Assembly: GCF_000373765.1 (NCBI RefSeq)
Contig: NZ_KB892436.1
Location: 21,564-85,563, forward strand
Direction of reading: 5' to 3'
Source: Legionella shakespearei DSM 23087
GTDB lineage: Bacteria; Pseudomonadota; Gammaproteobacteria; Legionellales; Legionellaceae
Length of the DNA stretch: 64,000 bases
Of the stretch, positions 9,155 to 18,292 are shown piece by piece. The notes beneath the pieces were generated by a model. It saw only the letters and a list, made by a program, of their open reading frames with translations, was not told where the DNA came from and searched no databases. Position numbers and translations under genes: made by a program. Positions within the stretch are counted from its first letter, which is position 1; each line of letters starts with the position of its first letter.

Positions 9155-10072
9155 CTACATACCAAAATCAATTTCAGCCATCATGCAACGAGAACTGCCT
9201 CCCCCCACTGTTTCGATAACCGGTATTTCTACAGAAATCAGTTTTGAATATTTTTGCATAAGGTTGAGCTGTTCTGCAGTGAAATGTTCTTTTGCCTGAT
9301 GTGAAAGAACAAGAATGCTTTTGCTTTGCTCATCATAAAGTTCAAAAACATTCCCACACATATGACTTACCTGATCCAGACTAATGTTGATTACCAGTTT
9401 ATTGGTTATGTCAAAACTACGGAGAATAGCCTTTTTTTGCAGTTCACTTTTAATCGAATCCAAACAAATAATGGCGTAATTTCGGGTGACACTTAAGATT
9501 ACATTGGTGTGGTATATGGGATGATTATGTTCATCAACGCTATGAAATACAATAGCCTTGTAATTTAATATTCGAGCTACCTTCTCTACCAGATTGGCTG
9601 ATGTTCGAGGAGATAGTGCGGCGTAAAGTAAGCGGTTTTCCCTATCTAAAACCAGGCTGCCAGTACCTTCAAGTATTTCATTTTTTTGATTTCTCAGGTC
9701 GATAATCTGATCGATCTTGAATTGTGCTTCTGTAAATACTCGGGTTAAGCCATCAATATTAACCTCAGCCTGACGATTTCTGGCCAGCATGGGATAAATA
9801 ATCAAAAGATTATTTCCGGCAGAATCACAGTGAGTGGAAAACCAATTATTAGGGAATACTGCATCAGGGAGTTCTTTATTTTGTTCCAGGATAAGAACGT
9901 TTATGTTTTCCGCTCTTAAACGTGCAACCATATCGGTAAATTCCCGGGATGCGATTTCATCAATGTTGTCTATGTGCAGTTCTGATTGAAAAGTATTGCT
10001 TGTTGCAGTTTCAGGATTAAATTGAAAACTGTTTGGAGGAACCATTAAAACAGTCGAACTTTTTAATGACAT
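9155..10072 (-). CDS. ctlX: CtlX-like amidinotransferase/dimethylargininase-fold hydrolase
   Basis: This 305-residue cytosolic protein has the guanidino-modifying (pentein) fold of arginine deiminases and dimethylarginine hydrolases. Visible signatures are MVPPNSFQFNPETATSN near the N-terminus, DAVFPNNWFSTH at about 70-81 (substrate-binding Asp/Asn), an EGTGSLVLDRENR block, a central His region (YHTNVILS, the conserved catalytic histidine strand), and GGGSSRCMMAEI at the C-terminus with the catalytic Cys at about 296. This pattern fits the citrulline-utilisation hydrolase CtlX subfamily; citrulline as substrate is inferred from the family. It has a GGGAG ribosome-binding site. It lies upstream of, and divergently from, the DUF808 gene's repeat region, with the cold-shock gene behind it on the same strand. 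Confidence 0.82.
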   Translation of the reverse strand: MSLKSSTVLMVPPNSFQFNPETATSNTFQSELHIDNIDEIASREFTDMVARLRAENINVLILEQNKELPDAVFPNNWFSTHCDSAGNNLLIIYPMLARNRQAEVNIDGLTRVFTEAQFKIDQIIDLRNQKNEILEGTGSLVLDRENRLLYAALSPRTSANLVEKVARILNYKAIVFHSVDEHNHPIYHTNVILSVTRNYAIICLDSIKSELQKKAILRSFDITNKLVINISLDQVSHMCGNVFELYDEQSKSILVLSHQAKEHFTAEQLNLMQKYSKLISVEIPVIETVGGGSSRCMMAEIDFGM

Positions 10073-10098
10073 AAAAACTCCCGAGCAGGAATTTCAGA

Positions 10099-10154
10099 CA
10101 AAAAAAACGCCCTGTTTATCGTGAGATATTTCTATCTTAAGATGAACAGGGCGA
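10099..10154 (-). terminator. rho-independent terminator of the cold-shock gene
   Basis: On the minus strand, GCCCTGTTCATC pairs with the complementary GATAAACAGGGC about 20 bases later. A run of Ts follows (seen as A's at 10100-10107 on the plus strand). It starts a few bases after the csp stop codon. Confidence 0.8.
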
Positions 10155-10165
10155 AAATAAATGAT

Positions 10166-10372
10166 TTAGACTACTTCAACTTCTTCAGCCTGAGGACCTT
10201 TCTGTCCATTGCTAGCCTTGAACATTACAGTTGCACCTTCAGCAAGTGTTTTGAAACCACTGCTTTGGATTGCGCTGAAATGCACAAAATAATCTTTACC
10301 GCCACTTTCTAGAAAACCGAAACCTTTGGACTCATTGAACCACTTTACTGTACCACGAATTTTTTCTGACAT
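10166..10372 (-). CDS. cold-shock protein, CspA family
   Basis: This 68-residue OB-fold RNA/DNA chaperone melts mRNA secondary structure and acts in the cytosol. The two RNA-binding motifs are intact: RNP1-like KGFGFLES at 16-23 and RNP2-like DYFVHFSAI at 27-35. [11 protein letters not shown] at the start is diagnostic. GGAAAT precedes the ATG. The following T-rich terminator and the AT-rich upstream stretch (10380-10480) point to a strongly expressed single-gene unit. Which paralogue (cspA, C, D or E) cannot be told. Confidence 0.96.
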   Translation of the reverse strand: MSEKIRGTVKWFNESKGFGFLESGGKDYFVHFSAIQSSGFKTLAEGATVMFKASNGQKGPQAEEVEVV

Positions 10373-10517
10373 GTTAATTTCCTAAATTGTTACCAGCCCA
10401 TTGTAGCATTATTTTATTATTTGTGCTGTTTTTTTATTAAATATTTTTAATTCTTTTTAAAAATAGTCTATTTTTGGGTTTATTTTGCCCTTAGTGAGCC
10501 TAATTTGGCTCAAAAGG

Positions 10518-12185
10518 TCACTCTGTGCTTTGTAATAATAACTCTTTTGCGTGAGATCGAGTCTGATCTGTAATCGTCAATCCACCCAACATGCGCGCAA
10601 TTTCATCAATCTTATCTGCAGAATGTAATAAGGTAATGCGGGTGACTGTTTGTTTATTGTCACTTTGCTTTTCAACCATAAAATGATGATGGGCACTGGC
10701 TGCAACTTGCGGCTGATGTGTCACACAGAATACTTGCAAGCGCTCACCCAATTTCCGCAACATTTGTCCTACCAGAGCCGCAGTGCCTCCGCCAATGCCA
10801 ACATCGACCTCATCAAATAATAAGGTAGGAGTTGAGCCTCTTTGCGCCGTGATCATTTGTATTGCAAGGCCTATACGTGACAATTCGCCTCCAGATGCAA
10901 TTTTACCCAGCGAGTCTGGTTCCATGCCTGGGTTGGTACAGACTTTATATTCAACTTTATCCAAACCATGCACCTGCATTTTTTCCAGAGGCGATATCTC
11001 TATTTCTACCCAACCTTTGGGCATCCCCAATTTTTGAATGCTTGCAGTGATTTCTTTCGCTAATCTTTTCGCATGCAGCTGTCGTGCCTCGCGGAGCTTT
11101 AACGCGGTATTTTCATATTCTTTGAGTGATTGTTGATAGTGCACTTGCAATTGAGCAAGCCGTCCTTCCGCATCAGATAATTTTTTGAGTTCTTGTTTCA
11201 GGTGCAATTCATGTTCTCGCAGCATGCTGCTATCAATATGATATTTGCGTGCTAAATGATGTATGGCACTCATACGGGTTTCTACATCATGCAAGCGCTC
11301 TGGATCCAGTTGTACCCGCTCTGCAAACTGTTGCATTTCATCAATGGCTTCTTCACATTGAATTAATGCACCATTAATTAATTCATAACTGTTTTTTATT
11401 TGAGCCTGATCCTGGGGAAGCTGACTGATTAACTGCAGTATCTGATTAAGACCCGAACAAATGTCAGGTTGATCTTCGCTGTTTAAAAGGTTGTTTATTT
11501 GCTGGCTGTATTCCAGATATTCACGGGCATGATGCAGCATCTGATGTTCCTGATGCAAGGCCTCGATTTCACCTTCCTGTAAATTCAATGCTGCCAGTTC
11601 TTCAATTTGAAATTGCAGTAACCTGATTTTGTCAGCCTGTTGCTCCTGATTTTCCAGAGTATCTATTTCAAGTTTGATCTGTTGACATTGTTTGTAACGT
11701 TTGGCTACTTCATCCAATAAATTTTGGTTGCTGGCATATTGATCCAGTTGTTGTCTGTGTGTCGGGTGTTGCATCAGACTTTGGTGCTGGTGTTGGCCAT
11801 GGATATGAACCAGTTTTTCACTGAGTTCTTTTAACTTTTGCAGTGGAAAAGGTTGTCCATTGATGTAGGATTTTGAACGCCCTTCGGCATAAATAATACG
11901 CCGGAGATAAATCTCTCCGTCATCGCATGAAATGTCATGTTCTGCCAGCCATTGTGCCGGTTCAGATGCCTTATCAAAGGTAAATCCTGCCGTGATGTCG
12001 CATTTCTCCTGGCCTGGCCGAATTACCGATGCATCTCCACGGCCGCCAAGAGCGAGCATAAGCGCGTCTATCATTATCGATTTACCCGCACCAGTCTCGC
12101 CTGTAAAAGCGGTCATGCCTTGAGTAAAATCTAACTCCAGTTGTTTTACGATAGCGAATTGTTCAATGCACAAGGTTGTGAGCAT
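10518..12185 (-). CDS. recN: DNA repair ATPase RecN
   Basis: This 555-residue SMC-like ATPase acts early in double-strand break repair. It has a Walker A GETGAGKS at 29-36, a long central coiled coil (roughly 150-360, rich in Q/E/L heptads) and a C-terminal signature plus Walker B (ASGGELSRIGLAIQ ... LLFDEVDVGIGG), followed by CVTHQPQVAASAHHH. This domain order is exactly that of RecN. The gene is third in a tight minus-strand block, starting 3 bases after nadK. No SOS-type operator was identified directly upstream, so expression probably depends on the typA/nadK promoter or an internal one. Confidence 0.97.
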   Translation of the reverse strand: MLTTLCIEQFAIVKQLELDFTQGMTAFTGETGAGKSIMIDALMLALGGRGDASVIRPGQEKCDITAGFTFDKASEPAQWLAEHDISCDDGEIYLRRIIYAEGRSKSYINGQPFPLQKLKELSEKLVHIHGQHQHQSLMQHPTHRQQLDQYASNQNLLDEVAKRYKQCQQIKLEIDTLENQEQQADKIRLLQFQIEELAALNLQEGEIEALHQEHQMLHHAREYLEYSQQINNLLNSEDQPDICSGLNQILQLISQLPQDQAQIKNSYELINGALIQCEEAIDEMQQFAERVQLDPERLHDVETRMSAIHHLARKYHIDSSMLREHELHLKQELKKLSDAEGRLAQLQVHYQQSLKEYENTALKLREARQLHAKRLAKEITASIQKLGMPKGWVEIEISPLEKMQVHGLDKVEYKVCTNPGMEPDSLGKIASGGELSRIGLAIQMITAQRGSTPTLLFDEVDVGIGGGTAALVGQMLRKLGERLQVFCVTHQPQVAASAHHHFMVEKQSDNKQTVTRITLLHSADKIDEIARMLGGLTITDQTRSHAKELLLQSTE

Positions 12186-12188
12186 GAT

Positions 12189-13076
12189 TTATCCCTGATG
12201 TTTGGATTCCCAGCCAAGTTTACTGCGTAATGTATCATAATAATGGTAATCAAGGGGGTGCAGCAAGCGCAGCTGGTTGCTATTTTTCTGGATAGAAACC
12301 TTTTCTCCTGGTTTCACCATTCTGGATTCATGACCATCACAACTGATACGTAATTCAGTTTCATTAAATGGACTGATATGCAGTTCGATTTGCGCTTCTC
12401 CGTCAATAACCAGCGGCCGGGAACTTAAGCTATGAGAAAACATGGGGACTAGCACAATAGCATTGAGTTGCGGATGCATGATAGGTCCACCTGCTGATAA
12501 GGCATAAGCTGTTGACCCGGTTGGTGTGGAAAGAATCATTCCATCAGAACGGTAATGGCTGACCAGTTGTTGATTGATATGGACAGAAAATTCAATCAGA
12601 TGCGTTTCACTGCCACGGCCTAAAACGACATCGTTCAGTGCATCACCTTCGAAATAGGTATTTTCATCGTCAAAAATTCGGGTACGTAGCAGAAAGCGTT
12701 TTTCTTCTTCATATTTTCCCGCTAAAACAGCAGTTAAATGCGTTTCTATGTCCTGAGGAAGTATGTCAGTAAGAAAACCCAGGCGGCCACGGTTGATTCC
12801 AATTACCGGGGTATTTACCTTGATTGCCATGCGGGCGGCGGAAAGCAGACTGCCATCGCCGCCTACTACAATGATTAAATCATTCTTGTCACCCATGTTT
12901 TCTCTGGGTAATACAGGAATGTTCATTTCAAAACTTGCGGTAGTGTCAATATCCTGAAAAATCTGAATGTTCTGCTGTTCTAAAAAATCAACCAATCGGT
13001 GTAAGCTTTCACTTACACCCTGATTGGCTCTGTGTTGACGAGCGTATAAGATAACCCGCTTAAATTTTTGTTTCAT
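12189..13076 (-). CDS. nadK: NAD kinase
   Basis: This 295-residue enzyme phosphorylates NAD to NADP in the cytosol. The GGDGSLL motif at 72-78 is the diphosphate-binding and catalytic motif. The second conserved block, [25 protein letters not shown], is present in full (NE/D...[14 protein letters not shown]). Length is typical (E. coli 292). It starts 8 bases after typA and ends 3 bases before recN, so the three are probably one operon. In many gammaproteobacteria nadK-recN is a conserved pair. Confidence 0.97.
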   Translation of the reverse strand: MKQKFKRVILYARQHRANQGVSESLHRLVDFLEQQNIQIFQDIDTTASFEMNIPVLPRENMGDKNDLIIVVGGDGSLLSAARMAIKVNTPVIGINRGRLGFLTDILPQDIETHLTAVLAGKYEEEKRFLLRTRIFDDENTYFEGDALNDVVLGRGSETHLIEFSVHINQQLVSHYRSDGMILSTPTGSTAYALSAGGPIMHPQLNAIVLVPMFSHSLSSRPLVIDGEAQIELHISPFNETELRISCDGHESRMVKPGEKVSIQKNSNQLRLLHPLDYHYYDTLRSKLGWESKHQG

Positions 13077-13084
13077 GGTTGTTA

Positions 13085-14911
13085 TTATTCTTCACTATTA
13101 GCGATTCGCGATGCTTTTTTCCTGTCATGCTCTTTGAGTGCTTTTTTACGTAATCTAATCGAAACAGGCGTTACTTCAACCAATTCGTCATCATCAATGA
13201 ATTCCAGAGCTTGTTCCAGAGACATTTTCACTGGCGGAGTCAGAATGATATTCTCATCAGTACCCGAAGCTCTCATGTTGGTTAATTGTTTTTCTTTAGT
13301 TACGTTGACCACTAAATCATTATCTCTGGCATGGATACCAACAATCATCCCTTCATAACAAATAGCCTGTGGATCAAGGAATAATCGGCCACGTTCCTGC
13401 AAATTAAAGAGGGCAAAACCACGTGCAGTACCCTGGCAGTTGGCGATCAGTACCCCGTTAATGCGCTTGCCAATACGGCCTTTAATCGCTGGACCATAAT
13501 GATCATAAACGTGATACATTAAACCCGTACCTGAAGTACAGGATAAAAATTCGTTGTGAAAACCAATCAGGCCGCGAGTAGGAATAATATAATCCAGGCG
13601 TACCCGGCCTTTACCGTCTGGAACCATGTCCTGCATTTCGCCACGGCGCTCACCGAGTTTTTCCATAATGGTACCCTGGTGATTTTCTTCAACGTCCACA
13701 GTAAGACGCTCATAAGGCTCTTGCTGCTCGCCATCGACTTCTTTAATAATCACTTCCGGTTTGCATATTGCTAATTCATATCCTTCACGGCGCATGTTTT
13801 CAATCAAAATAGATAAATGCAATTCGCCTCGGCCCGATACGCGGAACTTGTCCGGATCGTCACAATCTTCAACACGCAAGGCTACGTTATGCAATAATTC
13901 TGTATCCAGTCGCTCACGTATTTTACGGGAGGTAACAAATTTGCCTTCTTGCCCTGCGAAAGGTGAATCATTGACCTGGAAGGTCATGCTAATGGTTGGT
14001 TCGTCAACCATCAAGGCAGGTAAGGCTTCTACCATGTTGGGATCACAAACTGTATCGGAGATATTAAGGTTTTCAATACCGGTAATTGCGACAATATTTC
14101 CAGCACCTGCCTCTTCAATTTCCACCCGTTCCAGACCTTTGAATCCGAGTAGTTGCAGCAGGCGGCCGCTACGCATATTGCCGTCTTTATCAATAATTTT
14201 CACTGCGGATTTTGTTTTGATTTGGCCGCGTGTAATGCGTCCGATACCAATAGTACCTACATAAGATGAATAGGCTAAAGAACTGATTTGCATTTGGAAC
14301 GGGCCGCTTTCATCCACATCTGGCGGAGCAACTTTATCTACAATGGTTTGCAGCAGTGCGGTCATATCCGTTGCTTCATCTTCAAGGTTCAGCTTGGCAA
14401 AACCATTTAAAGCCGAGGCATAAACAACCGGGAAGTCCAGCTGGGCATCATTGGCACCCAAATTATCAAATAAATCAAATACCTGATCCATAACCCAGTG
14501 TGGTCTTGCGCCTGGCCGGTCTATTTTGTTGATGACAACAATCGGGTTTAATCCTCGCGCGAAGGCTTTTTGAGTGACGAAGCGAGTTTGCGGCATAGGG
14601 CCGTCCACTGCGTCCACCAGCAACAGAACACAATCAACCATAGATAAGATACGCTCTACTTCTCCGCCGAAATCAGCATGTCCTGGAGTATCCACAATAT
14701 TAATCTGGTAACCATTCCAATACACGCAGGTGTTTTTGGCAAGAATAGTGATTCCTCTTTCTTTTTCCAAAGCATTGGAGTCCATCACACGTTCAACTTT
14801 AGGTGCTCTTTCGTTTAAGGTACCGGTTTGTTGGAGTAATTTGTCTACGAGAGTCGTTTTGCCATGGTCAACGTGTGCGATTATGGCAATATTGCGTATC
14901 TTTTCTATCAT
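13085..14911 (-). CDS. typA: translational GTPase BipA/TypA
   Basis: This 608-residue ribosome-associated GTPase is related to EF-G and affects assembly of the 50S subunit, cold growth and stress responses. The G motifs are clear: G1 AHVDHGKT at 12-19, the G2 region EKERGITI, G3 DTPGHADF and G4 [10 protein letters not shown]. The C-terminal part has the EF-G-like domains and the TypA-specific tail ending [21 protein letters not shown]. Length matches E. coli BipA. It is the first gene of the typA-nadK-recN block; its upstream gap faces the phosphatase gene divergently. Confidence 0.98.
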   Translation of the reverse strand: MIEKIRNIAIIAHVDHGKTTLVDKLLQQTGTLNERAPKVERVMDSNALEKERGITILAKNTCVYWNGYQINIVDTPGHADFGGEVERILSMVDCVLLLVDAVDGPMPQTRFVTQKAFARGLNPIVVINKIDRPGARPHWVMDQVFDLFDNLGANDAQLDFPVVYASALNGFAKLNLEDEATDMTALLQTIVDKVAPPDVDESGPFQMQISSLAYSSYVGTIGIGRITRGQIKTKSAVKIIDKDGNMRSGRLLQLLGFKGLERVEIEEAGAGNIVAITGIENLNISDTVCDPNMVEALPALMVDEPTISMTFQVNDSPFAGQEGKFVTSRKIRERLDTELLHNVALRVEDCDDPDKFRVSGRGELHLSILIENMRREGYELAICKPEVIIKEVDGEQQEPYERLTVDVEENHQGTIMEKLGERRGEMQDMVPDGKGRVRLDYIIPTRGLIGFHNEFLSCTSGTGLMYHVYDHYGPAIKGRIGKRINGVLIANCQGTARGFALFNLQERGRLFLDPQAICYEGMIVGIHARDNDLVVNVTKEKQLTNMRASGTDENIILTPPVKMSLEQALEFIDDDELVEVTPVSIRLRKKALKEHDRKKASRIANSEE

Positions 14912-15149
14912 AAGTAACCCTAATTGGAAATAGCAGTGCCCTGGGTTTTCTGACTGGCAATAAGCACACAGAACCCGGGTAAAAAGCTGAGCATTTGTTC
15001 ATAGATTCGACATTATACATGAATTGCTGCTTAAATCCTATCCGCCCATAGTGATAATTCAATTTCTTTCTTTATTTTAACCGGATTCAGCTTGAAGTAA
15101 AAAAATCTTTTAAATAGAATGGATTGAGTTTTATTTTCAGGCTGCGTAT

Positions 15150-16130
15150 ATGAGAAGCTTTAAAGGATTTAAAGTTGTCTGTATGTTGTTCACTTTGTTG
15201 CAAAATTTTTCTTTTGCTGAATCCCTCCCCCCTCATGTCTGTGATTCGACTGAGGCACATCCCTGTATCGTTCAAGACAGTAAGACCAAATCCTCTCCTG
15301 TGGAATGGATGCGAGATGTTGCTGTGATCGCTGATGTATACCAGGGGAATACTCTGGGAATAAAAGACATACATGTCTCGGGAAGTGAAGAGCCCAGTGA
15401 GAAAGGCTGGCGTTCTATCGCCGGGTACATTGCAATGAGAAAGCCCAAGGGGGGGCACCCAGTCGTGGTTTTGGACTTACGACAGGAAAGTCATGGCTAC
15501 ATCAACGGCCGGGCAATTACTCTGGTCACCAATTACAATTGGATTAACCTGGGAAAATCGAATCAGCAAAGCCATGCTGATGAGGTAAAATGGCTGTCCT
15601 CTTTGGCAGCCAAAAAAATAGTTAATGGAATTTTGACCTTGGCACAATACCGTGAAAAAGACTATATCCGCGGTAAATCAATGGCTGTTGGATCTATAAA
15701 AAATGAAGAATACTATGTTTCGAGATGGGGTTTTGAATACCAGCGCCTTTATATTTCCGATCATCGTGCCCCACTGGATTCAGAGGTGGATGCCTTTTTG
15801 CGCTTGGTCAAAAGCAAGCCGGAGAACACCTGGTATCATGTACATTGCCGCGGTGGCAAAGGACGAACTTCAACTGTTTTAGCCATGTTTGATATGCTAA
15901 AAAATGCTGACAAAGTCAGTTTTGATGAAATAATAGCCCGCCAGGCGTCCATTTCACCTTATTATAATTTGTTGGAAATCTACAGGAATGATATTGAACT
16001 TACACCTTATTATATTCTCAGGCTTGAGTTTTTAAGACAGTTTTATAATTATTCCCAGCAGGTTTTAGCGGGTTATACCGGTACCTGGTCTGAATGGAAG
16101 GCAATGAATAATATGGAAGGCAATGAATAA
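15150..16130 (+). CDS. LppA-like cysteine phytase / PTP-type phosphatase
   Basis: This 326-residue protein has the cysteine-phosphatase signature [10 protein letters not shown] (Cys233-x5-Arg239), an upstream general-acid candidate in ISDHRAP (Asp205), and the layout of PTP-like inositol-polyphosphate phosphatases (phytases). L. pneumophila LppA, a Dot/Icm-translocated phytase, is the closest family member I know; orthology is inferred from motif and neighbourhood. A hydrophobic N-terminus ending SFAES looks like a signal peptide, which is unexpected for a Dot/Icm substrate and suggests periplasmic export or a cryptic start. The last residues ([11 protein letters not shown]) come from a 19-base tandem duplication. 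The start has a weak ribosome-binding site; other starts downstream are possible. Confidence 0.78.
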   Translation: MRSFKGFKVVCMLFTLLQNFSFAESLPPHVCDSTEAHPCIVQDSKTKSSPVEWMRDVAVIADVYQGNTLGIKDIHVSGSEEPSEKGWRSIAGYIAMRKPKGGHPVVVLDLRQESHGYINGRAITLVTNYNWINLGKSNQQSHADEVKWLSSLAAKKIVNGILTLAQYREKDYIRGKSMAVGSIKNEEYYVSRWGFEYQRLYISDHRAPLDSEVDAFLRLVKSKPENTWYHVHCRGGKGRTSTVLAMFDMLKNADKVSFDEIIARQASISPYYNLLEIYRNDIELTPYYILRLEFLRQFYNYSQQVLAGYTGTWSEWKAMNNMEGNE

Positions 16131-16131
16131 T
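16095..16131 (+). repeat. 19-base tandem duplication at the 3' end of the phosphatase gene
   Basis: TGGAAGGCAATGAATAAT occurs twice with a period of 19. The second copy is read in another frame, giving MEGNE and then a stop. Without the duplication the protein would end differently by about five residues. Confidence 0.85.
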
Positions 16132-16135
16132 TAAG

Positions 16136-16250
16136 AGTTCCGCCGTCCCGCGGCTTGTCCGCGGGATCCAGGAATCTCACTCCGAACTTAGATCTCTGGA
16201 TACCGCGGACAAGCCGCGGTACGGTGGAGTATCGCTTAACTTAATGGCAG
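16136..16250. repeat. repeat family D, copy 1
   Basis: Inverted repeat built on CCGCGGCTTGTCCGCGG, with the ends GAGTTCCGCCGTCC and CTTAACTTAATGGCAG. The arms enclose a variable centre (ATCCAGGAATCTCAC...). Related copies are at 18206-18273, 40860-40980 and split around 44630-44885. Confidence 0.85.
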
Positions 16251-16276
16251 TGGTTGTGACAACGACCATTCTGGTT

Positions 16277-16347
16277 CCACGTCGCCCCCAGATCCAGGTC
16301 GTCCCTCAGATCCACGTTGCCCCCCAGATCCAGGTCGCCCCCCAGCT
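16277..16347 (+). repeat. short tandem repeat, about 18-base unit, four copies
   Basis: Units start at 16277, 16294, 16312 and 16330 and read CCA(C/G)GTCGCCCCCCAGAT with small changes. They run straight into family C copy 1, whose first bases (CTACGTCGTCCTGAG) look like a fifth unit. Confidence 0.8.
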
Positions 16348-16452
16348 CTACGTCGTCCTGAGCGCGTCTTTTTGCGCGAAGGATCTCCTGAAAGTGGCAT
16401 GGTGCCAATATTTGGAGATCCTTCGCGCAAAAAGACGCGCTCAGGACGACGC
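16348..16452. repeat. repeat family C, copy 1
   Basis: Long inverted repeat: arms of about 40 bases with core GCGCGTCTTTTTGCGCGAAGG and its complement, around a short centre GAAAGTGGCATGGTGCC. Fills most of the gap between the phosphatase and the following hypothetical gene. Other copies: 21711-21861, 35215-35306 (partial), 46785-46890, 49346-49428 (diverged), 54991-55104. Confidence 0.9.
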
Positions 16453-16623
16453 GGATCGGAGGAGTGACGTGGATCCTTGAAATGATGTGGAGTCGAGGCT
16501 TAGACGATACAATTCACATAATTCATCTCCCTAAAATAATTCATTTATTTACCTGACATTTACCGATCTTTGGTACATGTTTTGCTACACTAAAAGTGAG
16601 AAGTAAAGAAAAGGGGGGTATTT

Positions 16624-17121
16624 ATGAAGCAACTAATTTTACATCCCACCGATATTAGCCAATGGCATGCCCTGGTTAATGAAGCGCAGGCTGCGACTCG
16701 GCTTGTCCTCAATGAAAATACGGAAAGTTACCTGGTTTTTCTGTTAATGCGTTTTTCTCAAGGCCCCAAGTTGATTGAATCTGTAGTTGCTCTCGATTTT
16801 CTGGAGTCCATGCGCAAACCCAAACAATTACAATTAGAATTATTACGCGATGTGGGTGATAAAAGTTTGTTGTTTTGCGGTCTTTTCCCCGGCATGGCGC
16901 AAAGGCGTCATGTGAGTTTGAGTTACTTTTCGGATATGGGACAAGCGGCTTATTTGACTGTTGGCGAATTGCAAGACAGTCAAACTTCAGACTTATATTT
17001 GCAATTAAGTGCGCAATTTGTCACTTTGCAACAAATATTGCAGGCCATGCGTGGTGAATATTTACAATTTAGCCAAAGAGACAGCGGGATTTTGTCTTCC
17101 ACTGCCATGACCTTGCAGTAA
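16624..17121 (+). CDS. conserved hypothetical protein
   Basis: This 165-residue soluble-looking protein has no signal peptide or membrane segment and no motif I recognise. It is mainly helical by composition, with conserved-looking LLMRFSQGPKLIESVVALDFLES, LRDVGDKSLLFCGLFPGMAQRR and a C-terminal LQQILQAMRGEYLQ. A strong ribosome-binding site (AAAAGGGGGG) lies before the ATG, and the base composition is like that of its neighbours, so it is a real gene. It stands between repeat-filled gaps. It may belong to a Legionella/Coxiella group of small cytosolic proteins, but I do not assign a function. Confidence 0.75.
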   Translation: MKQLILHPTDISQWHALVNEAQAATRLVLNENTESYLVFLLMRFSQGPKLIESVVALDFLESMRKPKQLQLELLRDVGDKSLLFCGLFPGMAQRRHVSLSYFSDMGQAAYLTVGELQDSQTSDLYLQLSAQFVTLQQILQAMRGEYLQFSQRDSGILSSTAMTLQ

Positions 17122-17172
17122 AAGAGTACGTCCTCCTGGGGGAAACAAAGGAGCCTTGATTTGGCATAATCT

Positions 17173-17238
17173 GTAGCCCGGTCTGCTTGCAGCCGGGATC
17201 GTGCCACTTCGATCCCGGCTGCAAGCAGACCGGGCTAC
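17173..17238. repeat. repeat family B variant (perfect 29-base arms)
   Basis: GTAGCCCGGTCTGCTTGCAG starts an arm of 29 bases that is repeated perfectly in inverted orientation after an 8-base loop. Half copies occur inside or beside family C at about 21775-21804 and 35278-35306. It could act as a terminator-like hairpin for the gene before it, but no T-run follows. Confidence 0.85.
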
Positions 17239-17367
17239 AAGCTGAAAGTGGCATGGTGCCAGTATTTGGAGACGTGGATCGGTATTCAAAAAGTACACTT
17301 CCAGTTTATCAGCTAAACTTAAATTATCTGATCTGGATAGCAAGACCGTACAAAAGGAATTGAACCA

Positions 17368-18099
17368 ATGAAAACCAAAATGTTATTACCGCTCCTGTTT
17401 TGTTTTTTATTTTCCTCTGCCAGTTATTCCAATATTAAAGTGGGTACCTTGTTCTTTGATCCCCCTTTTGTTCTCTCCCTGGGTGAAGGCTTTGACATTG
17501 ATCTGACCCACCTGTTGTGTAAGGGGTTAAATGAACAATGCATCATAATTCCCATGGATTTTAATAAGCTATACACCGCACTGGATGATGGAACAATTGA
17601 TATCGCAATAGGTGGTATTTCCATTTCTCCACAACGCGAACAGCATTATATTTTTACCTTGCCCTACATGCTCTGTAAAAGACAGTTTATGGTGTTAAAA
17701 AACAGCACTATTACTTCTGTTAATGATTTAAGCGGGACTACTGTAGGGGTAATTGAAGGGGATCCGCAAGGGGGTGTTTCGTATCATTATTTGCTCGACA
17801 CGTATGGTGGAAAATTTAAAATAACTCAATTCAATGATATGGAAGATCTGGTAACCGCTTTGAATAACAACCAGATTTCAGCAGCCTTTCTTCATCGCTC
17901 CTCTGTTGTCTACTGGGTGGAAAACGGAGGCGGGCAATTTAAAGCTATTGGAGATGTACTTACTCTTGGTGATGGCATTGGTATTATGTCCTTGCCTAAA
18001 AATCAGGCTTTGATACAACGTATCAATCAGTTATTAGAGACCATGGAAAAGGATAATGTCTATTTGAGCCTGTACAAAACATATTTTTCTGAGGAATAG
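17368..18099 (+). CDS. polar amino-acid ABC transporter periplasmic binding protein
   Basis: This 243-residue family-3 solute-binding protein has a classical signal peptide (MKTKMLLPLLFCFLFSSASYS, cleaved around residue 21) and the family core: VGTLFFDPPFVL...GFDIDLTHLL, LDDGTIDIAIGGISISPQREQHYIFTLPYM, a DLSGTTVGVIEGDPQG hinge and a C-terminal DGIGIMSLPKNQALIQRINQLL. It resembles arginine/histidine-type binders. No ABC permease or ATPase gene is adjacent, so it either works with a transporter encoded elsewhere or has a sensing role. AGGA precedes the ATG. A family F repeat begins right at the stop codon. Confidence 0.88.
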   Translation: MKTKMLLPLLFCFLFSSASYSNIKVGTLFFDPPFVLSLGEGFDIDLTHLLCKGLNEQCIIIPMDFNKLYTALDDGTIDIAIGGISISPQREQHYIFTLPYMLCKRQFMVLKNSTITSVNDLSGTTVGVIEGDPQGGVSYHYLLDTYGGKFKITQFNDMEDLVTALNNNQISAAFLHRSSVVYWVENGGGQFKAIGDVLTLGDGIGIMSLPKNQALIQRINQLLETMEKDNVYLSLYKTYFSEE

Positions 18100-18157
18100 C
18101 CTGAGCTCAAATCTGGCTGTTCGAGTACACATAAGCCCATACTCCCTGAACGGTTAC
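18100..18157. repeat. repeat family F, copy 1
   Basis: CCTGAGCTCAAATCTG followed by GTTCGAGTACACATAAGCCC. Its inverted counterpart lies at 55117-55175 with only a few mismatches over about 58 bases. No internal palindrome is obvious. Confidence 0.8.
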
Positions 18158-18205
18158 CCTGAGTGTCCTGAATGTGCACTGTGCGGCATTCAGGATGGCC
18201 ATTGT

Positions 18206-18273
18206 CATTAAGGAGTTCCGCCGTCCCGCGGCTTGTCCGCGGGACGGCGGAGTAGCGCTTAACTTAATGGCAG
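18206..18273. repeat. repeat family D, copy 2 (short form)
   Basis: The two D arms meet directly (CCGCGGCTTGTCCGCGG, no central insert) and end CTTAACTTAATGGCAG. Lies between the binding-protein gene and hslO, and could form a strong stem that separates the two convergent genes. Confidence 0.85.
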
Positions 18274-18292
18274 TGTTCAGGATGACAGGTGC

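Noticed and set aside
16236-16480. Opposing frames of 64 and 78 codons with Gly/Arg- or Val/Pro-rich products
   Set aside because: They are translations of the tandem 18-base units and the family C palindrome, not genes.
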